Shown one piece after another: positions 42,332-51,761 of a stretch of 64,000 nt of DNA. Position 1 is the first letter of the stretch; each line of letters starts with the position of its first letter. Both the position numbers and the translations under genes were made by a program. The notes below the pieces were generated by a model. That model worked only from the letters and a program-made list of their open reading frames with translations, did not search any database and had not been told where the DNA came from. Source of the DNA: JAHQVK01 sp036788295 (GTDB lineage Bacteria > Myxococcota > Kuafuiibacteriia > Kuafuiibacteriales > Kuafuiibacteriaceae); contig DAIQNR010000014.1 in assembly GCA_036788295.1 (NCBI GenBank), positions 21,924 through 85,923 of the forward strand, written 5' to 3'.

Positions 42332-45300
42332 CTCGCGGCCGAGGACTTCTCGCGCTCGCCTTGCTGCTCGGCTGCTCCGACGAGGAACAGGACGTTCAGC
42401 CCGATCCGGCGCCCGCCGGCTGCCCGAGGGACGAGGGCCAGCTCGCCGAGTCTAGGCGCTGCCTGCTCGACGAGGACTGCCCCTGCGGCGCCCATTGCGC
42501 GCTCGGGGCGTGCAGTTTCGATTGCACGAGCGCCGCCGAGTGCGGGGGCGAGCTCCTCTGCGACGACTTCGGGCGGTGCAGCGCCGCCGACGCCCCCTTC
42601 GCGGTGCGAGGCGCCTCCCGGGGGGAGCTGCTCGTGGACCGGACGCTGGTCGAGCTGCTCGAGCCAGGGGCGGTGGCCACCGTCCGGGTTCGAGCCGCCG
42701 GGGCGCCCATCGAAGCCACGAGGGTCTCTTCCCTGTTCGGAGTGGAGGTTGCCTGCGGGGAGAACCTGTTTGGCCAGAACTGCAGGCTCGGGCCGGCCGC
42801 GCCCGGGGAGCCGCCCCTCTTGGTGCGGGTTCGCCGGGTCGGGCCCACGCCGGACGCCAATCTCCGGGGCGAGATCGCCATCGACGCTCCCGGCCAGCGG
42901 GTCGTCGTCGGCGTGCGGATCGCGGCCCCGGCGCCGGTGGGCGAGGTCTCGCGCGCCGGCGTGTACGACGGAGTGGCGAGGCTCGTCGGGGCCGGCCTCC
43001 GGGCCCGGACCGTGCAAGATCAGTTGCCGGATCAGCTTCAGCGGCTCGAGCTGCCGGTCCGCATCGAGGTCTTCCCCCTCGTCGGGGCCTACCACCCGGT
43101 GCGCCTGACCGAGGTGCGGGGGGCGGTGTTTCCCTCCGGGACGACCGGACGGCTATCGCTCGGGGCGGACCGGACGTGGACGCTCGACGTCCCTGGACGG
43201 CCCCTGCTCGGAGATCCCGCCGACCCACGGGCGCCGGCGGTCTTCGTGTCCGGTCGTATCGAGGAGGCGGTCTTTCGCGGCGGTCTGCTCGACGGCGATT
43301 ATGTCGCGAGCCTCGACGGGATCGCCCCTGAGGGGCAGCAACCCTTCTTGCGCTGGCGGCTCTCGGCGGCCAGGGTGGACGACTTGCCGCCCGGCGCGAT
43401 GCCGCCGCCCGACGAGCCGGTGAGCCCCCCCGACCCCGCCGCAAGGGCGGAAGACCCCTTGCCCGAAGAGCAGGCCGCATTGCGAGCCATAGCGGGCCTC
43501 GATACGGTCCTGGGCCGAGACCGGGCCGTGGCGGTGATGTGCTCCGGCGGGACGCTCGTGACCCAGTTCGGGACGGGGGTGGACGACGATCTGGACCTGT
43601 CGTGCGCCGGCGGAGGCCGGCAGCGGCTGTTCGGTAGAGAGCAAGGCACCCTGCGGAGCAGGGCCGAATTCGTCGCCTCCTGCGAGGCGGGGGTCCGGCC
43701 AGCAGCGACCCCTGCGGTGGGCGATGGCTCCGCGTGCGTGGACCGGACCCGAGTCATCGCCGCGCTCGCGGCCGCCACCGAGGCGGACCGGGTGCGAGCG
43801 TTTCGGCAGGGCTCGCCCGACCTCGGCGCGTCCCGGCTCGCCGGCCGCCTCGCCTCCCGATGGCTCGAACGGCTCGCGTTTCTCGGGATCGAGCCGAGGC
43901 GCATCCATCGGCTGGCGGTGGTCGCTCCCGACGGCCCCGAGCTCGCCGCGCTGTCGGTCTACGCCCAGGCCGATGCGGTCCTCGAGAGCCTCCGCGCCAG
44001 CATCGCCGGGTGGGACCTGCTCCTCCACCCCCGCATCGGGGCCCCTCTCGTGGTCGCGCCCCCGGAGTCGCTGGTCTTTCCCGACTACCGAGGGGACTTC
44101 GGCAGCGCGGCCCGGGGCGGCCCCCAGGAGATCGGCCTCTCGGTCGCGATCCTGAGCACCCTGAAGACCCAAATCGAGGGTTTCGACGCCATGCTCGAGG
44201 ACCTCCGGTTCTTGCGGGCGCCTCCAGGCCGGGCCGAGGCGCTCCGCCGCGAGCTCGACGTGTTCTTCCCTCGGGCGGTCGCCGTCTTCGCGCTCGCCCA
44301 GGGCCTGTTCGACGCCGCCCGATCCGAACGGGAGCCGGCCTGGTCCCCATCCTGGCGCACCGCCCGGGTCGAGTACGGGGCGGCGCTCGCCCGGATGCTG
44401 GACAACTTGCGGCTGCTCGAAGCAGGGGTGAACCCGCTCGGGATCGACCCCGAGGACCTCCCCCTGTACCGGCTCGGCGACCAGGCTGGGACCAACGTCC
44501 GGTTCTCCGCCATCTCCGACTCGCTGCTCGGCCGCGAGGACCGGCTCGACCCGGCGATCGCTCCGGTGCTCGTCGAGCAAGCGTCGGGCGCGCTCGAATT
44601 GGCGCGGACATCCATCCGGGACCTTCTCGCCCGCGAGCTGACCGAGGCCTTCGAGCAGGCGGGGGCCGAGCGCCGCCTGCTCGCCTTGAACCGACGCTAC
44701 GGCGAGCAGATCGCGAGCCTCTGCGGGCGGCCGGAATACAATTCGCTCACGCTGCTGTCGATGGCCGGCAGCATCGACCCCGACGCCTGCTTTCTCGCCC
44801 CGGGGTGCGGATTCGACCCCGAAGACCTCGAAGCCCGGCTCACGGTCGCCGACGTCGGCTACCAGGTCTGCCTGACCGCGAAGCTCAGGGAGGCCTACGG
44901 CGACGCGGTCAGCACCGGACAGGCCGCGCTCGACCGCAGCATCGATCGGGTCTCCGGCGGCTTCTCACCAAGCACGAGCTTCTTCTCTTCCACGACGATC
45001 CTGTCCGTGATCGACGGCTTTCGCTCGGCCTACCAAGGGGTGTCCACCGCTCCGAGGGTGAGCGTTCCCGGTGGCGTGGACGCAGCGGTGGCCCGCCGGG
45101 CGGAAGCGGAGTGCCAAGCCGCCCGCGAGACCACGCTCGGCGAGCGGCCCACGGCGATCCCGGACCGATGCGCGAGCGCCGAGGAGTGTCCGGTGGACTT
45201 CAGCTGCCGAGCCGACTCTTCGACCTGCGAGCCGGTTCGGGATGTCGCCGACCCCCAGTGCTTCTACGGGAGCCTCGGAGAGGTCGCGGTCGCGATGCAG

Positions 45301-46830
45301 GCCGCGGGCACCGACATCACCATCGCCCGCAGCGAGCTCGAGGAGTTCTCGGAGCGCTACGACAACGCGATGCGCGGCTGCCTCATCCGGCAGCAGAACG
45401 CCGAGGTTCGGGTCCGGGCCATCGAGGCCCACAACGCGACCATGGACCAGCTCGGCTCGGCGAAGCTCGCCGCCGACATCGCCGCCAACACCGCCGAGGC
45501 GGCGAAGGACATGTTCAACATCTCAAACCCAAAGACCGCGTTTGGCGCGATCCTGTTTGGAGCGGTGGAGTCGGGGGCAAGGTCCACATCGGCCACGCTC
45601 GAGTTTCGGATGGAGCAGACCGAGCGGGCCCATGAGGCGACGCTCGCCCGCATCGAAGCGGCGGGGGAGGCCCGGGCGTGCTTCAACGACGCCGAAGCCC
45701 AGCTGGTCGGCGCGAGGACGGCGGCGCTGCGCATCCGCCGTCAGGCCCAGGAGCTCGCCCGGCAGTTCGTCGAGTTCCAGAACCTGAAGATCAGCCTGCG
45801 GGCGCTCATCGACGAGGGGCTCGCCTCTCTCGAAGCCGAGGAGAGCCTCACCCTCACCCCGGCCCGGGTGGACTATTGGCTCGACCAGAACCTCGAGCTG
45901 CTCGAGCAAAGGATGCGGAGGGCCCGCCGCGCTCTGTACCTCGCGGTCTTGGCGGTGGAGTACGAGTACCAGTTCAGCTCGGTCGAGCGGGCCTCGGTGC
46001 TCGCCGCTCAGCTGCCGGCGGACCTCGAAGCCGTGCAAGGTCGCTTGCGGGACGAGGTGAGGCGGGGCGCTCCCCGGGGCGGAGGAAACCCCACCGAGCT
46101 GTTGACGGTGCTGAGCCTGCGCCGAAACCTCATGCAGCTCGCCGACCGCACCGGGGACACCGAGCGGCACGCGCTGACCGAAGCGGAGCGGTTTCGGCGG
46201 CTGCTGGTGTCGCCCCGTTTTGCGGTGCACGGCGAGGACGGGCGTTACCAGGGCCAGGAGATCCCGTTCACGATCCAGCCGTTTGGTCGGCTCCGGCTCG
46301 GCGACCCGGGAGCGATCCCGCTGTTGTCGGGGCTCAACTGCGCCGAGCGGCTGTGGTCCGTGAACGCGAGCCTCCTCGGGTCGGACCTCATGGTCCGCAC
46401 CGACACTTCGATCGCCACCGTGCAGCTTCGAAAGCGAAACACCTTCTCGAGCCAGTGGTGCGACGCTCGGACCGAACCGGAGTCGCAGGAGGCGAGCACC
46501 CGCCCATCCCGAAACCTGTTCGTGGACCCGCTGAGCAGCCAGAGCTGGGCCCAGGACCGCACGCTCGCCGACCTCACCGACACCAGGGAGGTCAGCGCGT
46601 TCTCCCGGGCCACCGTGCAGGCCCGCCTGAACGTGCCCCAGAGCGACCTCGAGCGAGAGGCGTTCCGTGACGGCAGCAGCACCGCGCTCGCCGGCCGCGG
46701 CGTGTTCGGCGACTACGCCCTGTTCATCCCCGCCACCACGCTGAGCGTGGACGGCTCGGCCGGGCTTCGCCTCGACCGGGTGGAAGACGTGCTCATCCGC
46801 CTCGACTACGTCGCCGCCGAGGCCCGCTGA
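42328..46830 (+). CDS. Very large lipoprotein with coiled-coil C-terminal half, unknown function
   Basis: A 1500-residue protein starting with a signal peptide and lipobox (LALALLLGC). Near the N-terminus are Cys-rich modules (RRCLLDEDCPCGAHC, FDCTSAAECGGELLC), with another around residue 950 (CASAEECPVDFSC). The middle is globular with no recognised family. Residues ~1020-1250 are strongly helical and charged, with heptad-like patterning and a Gly/Ala-rich short segment (AFGAILFGAVESG) that might be a hinge or membrane-touching hairpin. The last ~200 residues look beta-rich. It is translationally coupled to the preceding Gly-rich lipoprotein, hinting at a two-protein surface structure. No homologue comes to mind. 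Confidence 0.75.
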   Translation: MTRGRGLLALALLLGCSDEEQDVQPDPAPAGCPRDEGQLAESRRCLLDEDCPCGAHCALGACSFDCTSAAECGGELLCDDFGRCSAADAPFAVRGASRGELLVDRTLVELLEPGAVATVRVRAAGAPIEATRVSSLFGVEVACGENLFGQNCRLGPAAPGEPPLLVRVRRVGPTPDANLRGEIAIDAPGQRVVVGVRIAAPAPVGEVSRAGVYDGVARLVGAGLRARTVQDQLPDQLQRLELPVRIEVFPLVGAYHPVRLTEVRGAVFPSGTTGRLSLGADRTWTLDVPGRPLLGDPADPRAPAVFVSGRIEEAVFRGGLLDGDYVASLDGIAPEGQQPFLRWRLSAARVDDLPPGAMPPPDEPVSPPDPAARAEDPLPEEQAALRAIAGLDTVLGRDRAVAVMCSGGTLVTQFGTGVDDDLDLSCAGGGRQRLFGREQGTLRSRAEFVASCEAGVRPAATPAVGDGSACVDRTRVIAALAAATEADRVRAFRQGSPDLGASRLAGRLASRWLERLAFLGIEPRRIHRLAVVAPDGPELAALSVYAQADAVLESLRASIAGWDLLLHPRIGAPLVVAPPESLVFPDYRGDFGSAARGGPQEIGLSVAILSTLKTQIEGFDAMLEDLRFLRAPPGRAEALRRELDVFFPRAVAVFALAQGLFDAARSEREPAWSPSWRTARVEYGAALARMLDNLRLLEAGVNPLGIDPEDLPLYRLGDQAGTNVRFSAISDSLLGREDRLDPAIAPVLVEQASGALELARTSIRDLLARELTEAFEQAGAERRLLALNRRYGEQIASLCGRPEYNSLTLLSMAGSIDPDACFLAPGCGFDPEDLEARLTVADVGYQVCLTAKLREAYGDAVSTGQAALDRSIDRVSGGFSPSTSFFSSTTILSVIDGFRSAYQGVSTAPRVSVPGGVDAAVARRAEAECQAARETTLGERPTAIPDRCASAEECPVDFSCRADSSTCEPVRDVADPQCFYGSLGEVAVAMQAAGTDITIARSELEEFSERYDNAMRGCLIRQQNAEVRVRAIEAHNATMDQLGSAKLAADIAANTAEAAKDMFNISNPKTAFGAILFGAVESGARSTSATLEFRMEQTERAHEATLARIEAAGEARACFNDAEAQLVGARTAALRIRRQAQELARQFVEFQNLKISLRALIDEGLASLEAEESLTLTPARVDYWLDQNLELLEQRMRRARRALYLAVLAVEYEYQFSSVERASVLAAQLPADLEAVQGRLRDEVRRGAPRGGGNPTELLTVLSLRRNLMQLADRTGDTERHALTEAERFRRLLVSPRFAVHGEDGRYQGQEIPFTIQPFGRLRLGDPGAIPLLSGLNCAERLWSVNASLLGSDLMVRTDTSIATVQLRKRNTFSSQWCDARTEPESQEASTRPSRNLFVDPLSSQSWAQDRTLADLTDTREVSAFSRATVQARLNVPQSDLEREAFRDGSSTALAGRGVFGDYALFIPATTLSVDGSAGLRLDRVEDVLIRLDYVAAEAR

Positions 46831-46900
46831 GCCCGGCCCACGGGCGGACAGAGACCCAAACGGCGGGAGGGCTGCGATTCGGCCGGTCCCGAAACGGACC
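46831..46900. terminator. Hairpins in convergent gap
   Basis: Two short stems, GCCCG/CGGGC (46831-46845) and GGTCC/GGACC (46885-46900), lie between the convergent ends of the large lipoprotein and crtI-like genes. Neither has a T-tract, so they are only weak candidates for transcription ends. Confidence 0.25.
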
Positions 46901-46909
46901 CAGGAGGGT

Positions 46910-48433
46910 TCAGGCCAGCGTCGGCGCGGGGACGACGGCATCGAGGATGCGGGCCGAAGAGAGGACGCCGGGGAGCCCGGCGCCAGGGTGGGTTCCCGCA
47001 CCGACGAGGTACAAGCCCTCCACGTCCTCGCTTCGGTTGTGGGGCCGAAACCACGCGCTCTGCAGCAGGGTCGGCTCGAGGCTGAAGCCGGCCCCCCGGT
47101 ACGACAGAAGCCGCTGCTCGAAATCCACCGGTGTGGTGACTTTGGAGGTCACCACCGCCTCGGAGAGGCCGGGCAAGACCGTCCCTTCGAGCAGCCGGCA
47201 CAGCCCGAGCCGCACCGCCTCGGCCTGCGTGCTCCAATCGATGTTGCCCTCGAGGTGGGGCACCGGGGCGAGCGCATAGAAAGTGTCGCACCCAGCCGGG
47301 GCGAGCGAAGGATCGGTCGCGGTCGGTCGGTGCAGATAGACCGATAGGTCATCGACCAAGATCTTTCGGGAAAAGATGTCCTCGAGCAGGCCGCGGTAGC
47401 GGGGCCCGAGCATGATCGTGTGGTGCGGGACCTCCGGATAGATTCGGTTCGTGCCAAAGTACCACACGAACAGGCCGCTCGAGTACCGGGCCCGATCGAT
47501 GCGCCGGTTCGTCCACCGCCGCCGGTGCCGGGGCGCCACCAAGTGGCGGTAGGTCCAGGCCGCGTCGGCGTTCGACACCACGATGGAGGCCTGTTTCCGC
47601 TCGCCCGACGCGAGCCGCACGCCGGTCGCTCGGCCGCTCTCTACCTCGATCTCCTCGACCTCCGAGTCGTACCGAATCTCTCCCCCGGTGCGCTCCACCA
47701 ACCGGGCGAGCCCGTCCACGATCGCGCCCGTCCCGCCCATCGCCGAGTGCACCCCCCACCGCCGCTCGAGAAACGAGATCAGGGTATAGATGGACGAACT
47801 ATCGAAAGGGTTTCCACCGATGAGGAGCGGGTGAAAACTCAGCACCTGCCGGATCCGGGGGTCCCGGATGTACTTCGAGACCATGCCATACACGGTGCGG
47901 TGGCTGCCGAGGCGGATCATGTCCGGGATGATCTTGGCCATGTCGGTCCAGCGGTCGAAGGGGACATGTCCGAGCTGCTCGAAACCGACCCGGAAGATCG
48001 CCTCGCTCGACGCCATGAACCGGTCGTAGCCCTCGACGTCGCGGGGCTGAAACCTCGCGATCTCTGCCTTCACCCGGTCCGCGTCGCCCGAGTAGTCGAA
48101 GGTCTCTCCGTCGCTGAATCGAATGCGATAGAACGGGTCCATGAGCCGCAGGTCGATCTCGTCCTCGAACTTCGCCCCCGCCATCTCCCACAGCTCGCTG
48201 AGCAGAAACGGGGCGGTGACGATCGTGGGTCCAGCGTCGAACGTGAACCCGTCCTGCCGGTGCACATAGGCCCGCCCTCCGGGTCCATCGAGCTTCTCGA
48301 GCACGGTGACCCGATAGCCGCGGGCCCCGAGCCGGACCGCGGCGGCGAGCCCCCCGAGCCCGCTGCCGATGACGACGGCCCGAGGCTTGTCCTTGGTTCG
48401 GACGAGGAGAGGCGTGGGGCGGACGGCGACCAT
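46910..48433 (-). CDS. crtI: CrtI-type phytoene desaturase / carotenoid FAD oxidoreductase
   Basis: A 507-residue FAD-dependent oxidoreductase. The N-terminal dinucleotide motif is GSGLGGLAAAVRLGARG with EKLDGPGGRA; the C-terminal signature GLYLVGAGTHPGAGLPGV is typical of CrtI-type carotenoid desaturases and related CrtO/CrtN enzymes. It would introduce double bases into phytoene or a later carotenoid using membrane-bound substrate. No crtB, crtE or regulator of carotenogenesis lies beside it, so the exact step is open. ATG at 48433. It diverges from the ECF sigma gene across a 218-base gap with a strong dyad. Confidence 0.85.
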   Translation of the reverse strand: MVAVRPTPLLVRTKDKPRAVVIGSGLGGLAAAVRLGARGYRVTVLEKLDGPGGRAYVHRQDGFTFDAGPTIVTAPFLLSELWEMAGAKFEDEIDLRLMDPFYRIRFSDGETFDYSGDADRVKAEIARFQPRDVEGYDRFMASSEAIFRVGFEQLGHVPFDRWTDMAKIIPDMIRLGSHRTVYGMVSKYIRDPRIRQVLSFHPLLIGGNPFDSSSIYTLISFLERRWGVHSAMGGTGAIVDGLARLVERTGGEIRYDSEVEEIEVESGRATGVRLASGERKQASIVVSNADAAWTYRHLVAPRHRRRWTNRRIDRARYSSGLFVWYFGTNRIYPEVPHHTIMLGPRYRGLLEDIFSRKILVDDLSVYLHRPTATDPSLAPAGCDTFYALAPVPHLEGNIDWSTQAEAVRLGLCRLLEGTVLPGLSEAVVTSKVTTPVDFEQRLLSYRGAGFSLEPTLLQSAWFRPHNRSEDVEGLYLVGAGTHPGAGLPGVLSSARILDAVVPAPTLA

Positions 48434-48566
48434 GGGCCCATGATCCCACGGGGGGCAGCACCTGGGGACGAGGACCGGACCGGGCGGACCGAGATCGGGC
48501 GCGGACGACGCGGTGCAGCGAAACGGCTGCGGAGGGTGCGGCGCCCGGTCGCGTCCGCAGTTCGCC

Positions 48567-48588
48567 ATTGGACCGCCAACGGTCCAAT
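48567..48588. promoter_or_regulatory. 22-bp perfect palindrome upstream of ECF sigma gene
   Basis: ATTGGACCG-CCAA-CGGTCCAAT is a perfect 9-bp dyad with a 4-base centre, in the divergent gap between crtI and the ECF sigma gene and 63 bases before the latter's ATG. It is a good candidate operator, or a leader hairpin. No terminator-like T-tract follows. Confidence 0.45.
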
Positions 48589-48651
48589 CCCTGGTTCGAC
48601 TGACGAAAACTCCGGCCTCCGGGAAGGAGGCTGGGACCGCGTGGGGAACGA

Positions 48652-49227
48652 ATGGGGATGGCCGAAGCGGCAATGAGCGCCGGGAGGGACAGCGACGCGC
48701 CCCCGCACCGGGCGAGCGCCGAGCCGGTCGAGCTCGGCGCGCTGTTCGACGCCCACGCCCCGTTCCTGGTTCGAATGGTGGCCCGCTGGGTGGGCTCCAT
48801 CGACCGGGCGGAAGACGTGGTCCAGAGGGTGTTCTTGACCGCCCACCGGCGGGGGCTGCCCGCCGGCGACGTCGACCGGGCCCGGGCGTGGCTGTACCGG
48901 GTCGCGATGAACGAAGTGCGGCACGAGCGCCGTTCCGCGGCGCGGCGTCGCCGGCTCGCGACCGCGCTCGAGTCGGAGACGCCGCCGCCGCCCCCCCTTC
49001 CTTCGGCTCCGGTCGAGGAGAACGAGCAGGCCGAAGCCGTCCGAGCGACGGTGGCCCGCCTGCCCGACGCCCAGCGAGAGGTGTTCGTGTTGTACGAGTT
49101 GGAAGAACTGCCGGGGGCGGACGTTGCGAAGATGCTGGGGATCCCAGAGAACACGATGTGGAGCCGATTGCGGCTCGCCCGTCAGCGGTTCGAGAAGCTG
49201 TGGGCGGAGCGGGAGGAAGAGCGATGA
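48652..49227 (+). CDS. ECF-type RNA polymerase sigma factor
   Basis: A 191-residue sigma-70 family protein. Region 2 spans ~25-95 (LFDAHAPFLVRMVARWVG..DRAEDVVQRVFL) and region 4 ~125-185 (VARLPDAQREVFVLYELE, LPGADVAKMLGIPENTMWSRL), separated by a Pro-rich linker. It should direct polymerase to extracytoplasmic-stress-type promoters. The stop overlaps the start of the following membrane protein (ATGA, 49224-49227), which is the usual arrangement with a cognate anti-sigma factor. The ATG at 49227-proximal 48652 was chosen for its GGGAAcg site; ATGs at 48658 and 48673 are alternatives. Confidence 0.92.
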   Translation: MGMAEAAMSAGRDSDAPPHRASAEPVELGALFDAHAPFLVRMVARWVGSIDRAEDVVQRVFLTAHRRGLPAGDVDRARAWLYRVAMNEVRHERRSAARRRRLATALESETPPPPPLPSAPVEENEQAEAVRATVARLPDAQREVFVLYELEELPGADVAKMLGIPENTMWSRLRLARQRFEKLWAEREEER

Positions 49228-50051
49228 GCCGCACGGAACCCACGAGGCTGAAGGCGGACCCTCGGTACCAAGGCGCGTTCGCCGCCGAACGGCGAGCCTG
49301 GCCGAAGGGCCACGGGGCCCTGCGCGAGCGGGTGATGAAGGCGGCGGAGTCGCCGCCGCCAGCCTGGCCCACATGGGCCGCCCCCGGGGTCCTCGGAGGC
49401 GCCGTGCTCGCCCTCGCCTTGGCGGCCCGGGTGGCGTCGGTGCTCGCCCCCGCCGGGCCGACGCTGAGCCAGACGGCCCCGAGCCCGAACCAGCGGTCNN
49501 NNNNNNNNNNNNNNNNNNNNNNNNNNNNNNNNNNNNNNNNNNNNNNNNNNNNNNNNNNNNNNNNNNNNNNNNNNNNNNNNNNNNNNNNNNNNNNNNNNGA
49601 GCTCGAGCGGTCGAGGCCAGACGAGGAAATGCAGACCGAACCCCCGGCCTCGCTCGCGCCGGCCGCCCTCGGCGGCAAAGCCAGAGAGACCAACCTCGAC
49701 GACCTCTCGTCCGACCTCGCCGCCTACGAGCGGGCCAGGGAGAGGGTCGATTCCGGAGCGCTCGAAGGGGCGAAGGAGGCGCTGTTTGCCTACCTCGAGA
49801 CCCGGCCCCATGGCCGGTTTCGGCTGGAGGCGAGGCTCGACCTGGTCTCGCTCCTGGTCCGGCTGGGGGACCAGCCCGCGGCGCTCGACGTGGCGCTCGA
49901 GCTTCTCGACGCCCCCGAGGCGGCCTCTCGCCGGTCGGAGCTGCTGCAGCGGGTGGTCGAGCTCGAGGCGGCCACCGGCGCCTGCGCGTCGGCACGGGCC
50001 CGGGCGGAGCGCGAGGGCCTAGACTCGACCATCCCCGGCTGCCCGCTCTGA
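49224..50051 (+). CDS. Membrane protein, possible anti-sigma factor (interrupted by assembly gap)
   Basis: Coupled to the ECF gene by ATGA overlap. The N-terminal ~50 residues are cytoplasmic and Arg-rich, followed by one membrane helix (~52-75, PGVLGGAVLALALAARVAS). After a 100-base N gap, which hides an unknown length, the tail is a helical, acidic region (AYERARERVDSGALEGAKEALFAYLETRP) resembling one or two TPR-like units. This layout fits an anti-sigma factor with a periplasmic or cytoplasmic repeat domain, but no anti-sigma motif is seen. Because the gap size is nominal, the reading frame across it is not proven. Confidence 0.6.
   Translation: MSRTEPTRLKADPRYQGAFAAERRAWPKGHGALRERVMKAAESPPPAWPTWAAPGVLGGAVLALALAARVASVLAPAGPTLSQTAPSPNQRXXXXXXXXXXXXXXXXXXXXXXXXXXXXXXXXXXELERSRPDEEMQTEPPASLAPAALGGKARETNLDDLSSDLAAYERARERVDSGALEGAKEALFAYLETRPHGRFRLEARLDLVSLLVRLGDQPAALDVALELLDAPEAASRRSELLQRVVELEAATGACASARARAEREGLDSTIPGCPL
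49499..49598. other. Assembly gap (100 N)
   Basis: Exactly 100 unknown bases, the usual placeholder for a gap of unknown size. It falls inside the putative anti-sigma gene; the sequence on both sides is coding-like. Confidence 0.98.
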
Positions 50052-50130
50052 GGGCGAGACCGCCCCGCGGCGAGCCGTGCGGGCCTCGGGTCCAGACCGG
50101 CGGTTCGCGTGAGCCCCTGCTCCCCGTCGA

Positions 50131-51594
50131 TCAGCCCCGGTCTCGGCTCGGCAGCGCGACATAGAACGCGCGTCCACGGGCGTGCTCGTCGATCTCGAGC
50201 GGCGCCATCATGCTCGGAAACGCCCGCTGCTCGCAATCCATGCGCTCGCAGGTTCGGCACGTCACCCCGATGGGGACGATCGACTCTCGATCCTCGAGCA
50301 CCATCCCGTCGGCGTAGACCAACTCCCGGGCGAACCGCAGCTCGCAGCCGATGCCCACCGAGCGAAGGGCGTGAGGAGCGTGGTAGCCGCCCAGCTCGTC
50401 CCGGACCGTCCTCGCCACCGAGAAATATCGGCCTCCGTCCGGCATCTCCGAGATCTGGCGCCGGATGAGGCCCGGGGTGAGAAACGCGGTGTGCTCGTTC
50501 CACCGGGGGCAGGCCCCGGAGAACCTCGCGAAGCGAAACCCAGAGGCCGAGAAGCGCTTGGAGATGTTGCCGGCCCCGTCGATGCGCACCATGTGAAAGG
50601 GGATACCCTCTGCGCCTGGGCGCCGGAGCGTGGTGAGCCGGTGGCAGACCTGCTCGAAGCTCGTACGAAACCTGTGCCCGAGCAGCTCGATGTCATACCT
50701 AAGGGATTGGGCCGAGCTGCGAAACCGCTCGTAGGGCATCATCACCGCCCCGGCGAAGTAGTGGGCGAGCCCGACCCGGGCCATGCGCCGCGCGGCCTCG
50801 GTGGTGAGCCCTTGGTCTCGGGTGAGCCGCTCGAGCACCTCGCCATGGTCGAGGTAGGCGACCTGGTAGGCGAGCTGGAAGTTCCGGCTGCGCGGCGGCA
50901 ACACCTCGCACAGCCGAAGGACGTGCTGGCGCTCGTCGAAGCGCCGCACGGCCCCCTGCATCATCGCCTCCTGCTCGACCCGGACCTCGACCCCGTGCAC
51001 CGACCGCAGGTAGTCGATGAGCCCGTGCCGAACCTCCTGGGGATCGAGGCGCGCCACCCGCCACAGCAGCTCGGCCGCCTCCTCGAGCTCGGGAAAATAG
51101 TTCTGGGCCCGCTGCACGAAGTCGCCCACCTCTTCGGAGGGGAGGCTCGACCGGGCGGCCTGGCTGCTCGCGTCGTCCTCCATGTGGGCGGCGAGCGTCC
51201 CGGCCGCGTCCCGGGCCCCTCGGAAGGCTTGGTAGAGCCCGAGCAGCGCCGCGGCCACGTTCGGGGTGTTCGACGCGAGCTCTCGCACCTCCGCTTGGGT
51301 GAGCTGGTGGGGTTCGAACAGCGGGTCCCCCAGGGCCTCGAGCAGGTCGGCGACGATCTGCTCCTGGTCGTCCTGGGCGAACGCGGCCAGATCGAGATGA
51401 AACAGCTGCGCGAGCCGGATGAGCAGCGGCGCAGACAGGGTCCGGCGGTTGTTCTCGATGAGGTTCAGGTAGCTCGCCGAGATGCCGAGCCGCTCGGCGA
51501 GCTGGGCCTGGGTCAGCCCTTCCCGGCGCCGCAGCGCGCGGACCTTGGGACCCAGCTTCGGAGCCGCCGCCGCCACCCGTGGAGCTGACGACAA
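50131..51594 (-). CDS. XRE-family regulator with short-chain acyl-CoA regulatory domain (RamB/MccR-like)
   Basis: A 487-residue protein. An XRE helix-turn-helix lies at ~15-70 (VRALRRREGLTQAQLAERLGISASYLNLIENNRR). Later regions match the family of IrrE/ImmA-like plus ScfRs 'short-chain fatty acyl-CoA regulator' domains, with a C-terminal Cys cluster (GVTCRTCERMDCEQRA). RamB of Corynebacterium and MccR-type regulators have this layout and control glyoxylate, propionate or methylcitrate genes. It is divergent from aceB-aceA, so it very probably regulates them. The start is a TTG at 51594 or a GTG at 51576; the TTG overlaps a dyad, so its use is not certain. Confidence 0.85.
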   Translation of the reverse strand: MSSAPRVAAAAPKLGPKVRALRRREGLTQAQLAERLGISASYLNLIENNRRTLSAPLLIRLAQLFHLDLAAFAQDDQEQIVADLLEALGDPLFEPHQLTQAEVRELASNTPNVAAALLGLYQAFRGARDAAGTLAAHMEDDASSQAARSSLPSEEVGDFVQRAQNYFPELEEAAELLWRVARLDPQEVRHGLIDYLRSVHGVEVRVEQEAMMQGAVRRFDERQHVLRLCEVLPPRSRNFQLAYQVAYLDHGEVLERLTRDQGLTTEAARRMARVGLAHYFAGAVMMPYERFRSSAQSLRYDIELLGHRFRTSFEQVCHRLTTLRRPGAEGIPFHMVRIDGAGNISKRFSASGFRFARFSGACPRWNEHTAFLTPGLIRRQISEMPDGGRYFSVARTVRDELGGYHAPHALRSVGIGCELRFARELVYADGMVLEDRESIVPIGVTCRTCERMDCEQRAFPSMMAPLEIDEHARGRAFYVALPSRDRG

Positions 51595-51648
51595 CCGCCC
51601 ACGGTTGTAAATTTGTTTTCATTAGCTTCAATACAACAATGACACAAC
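51591..51648. promoter_or_regulatory. Candidate operator region of the glyoxylate locus
   Basis: In a G+C-rich genome this divergent gap is notably A/T-rich. It has a dyad ACAACCG-CCCA-CGGTTGT (51591-51608) and two further ACAAC boxes at 51633-51637 and 51644-51648, spaced 11 bp, about one helical turn. These are plausible binding sites for the divergent XRE regulator. The dyad overlaps the possible TTG start of that regulator. Confidence 0.5.
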
Positions 51649-51761
51649 GACTTCGGTCAACGCGCATAACTACCTGACTTTGCTTCGTGATTGCCGACCT
51701 AGGCCAACGTCTGAAACGACTGTGGTGCCGAAGCAGCGACGCTCCGGCGAAGGGAGAACGC

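Noticed and set aside
48590..48605. GGTTCGA resembling a T-loop before the ECF gene
   Set aside because: Flanking bases do not pair into a T-stem and no anticodon arm exists nearby.
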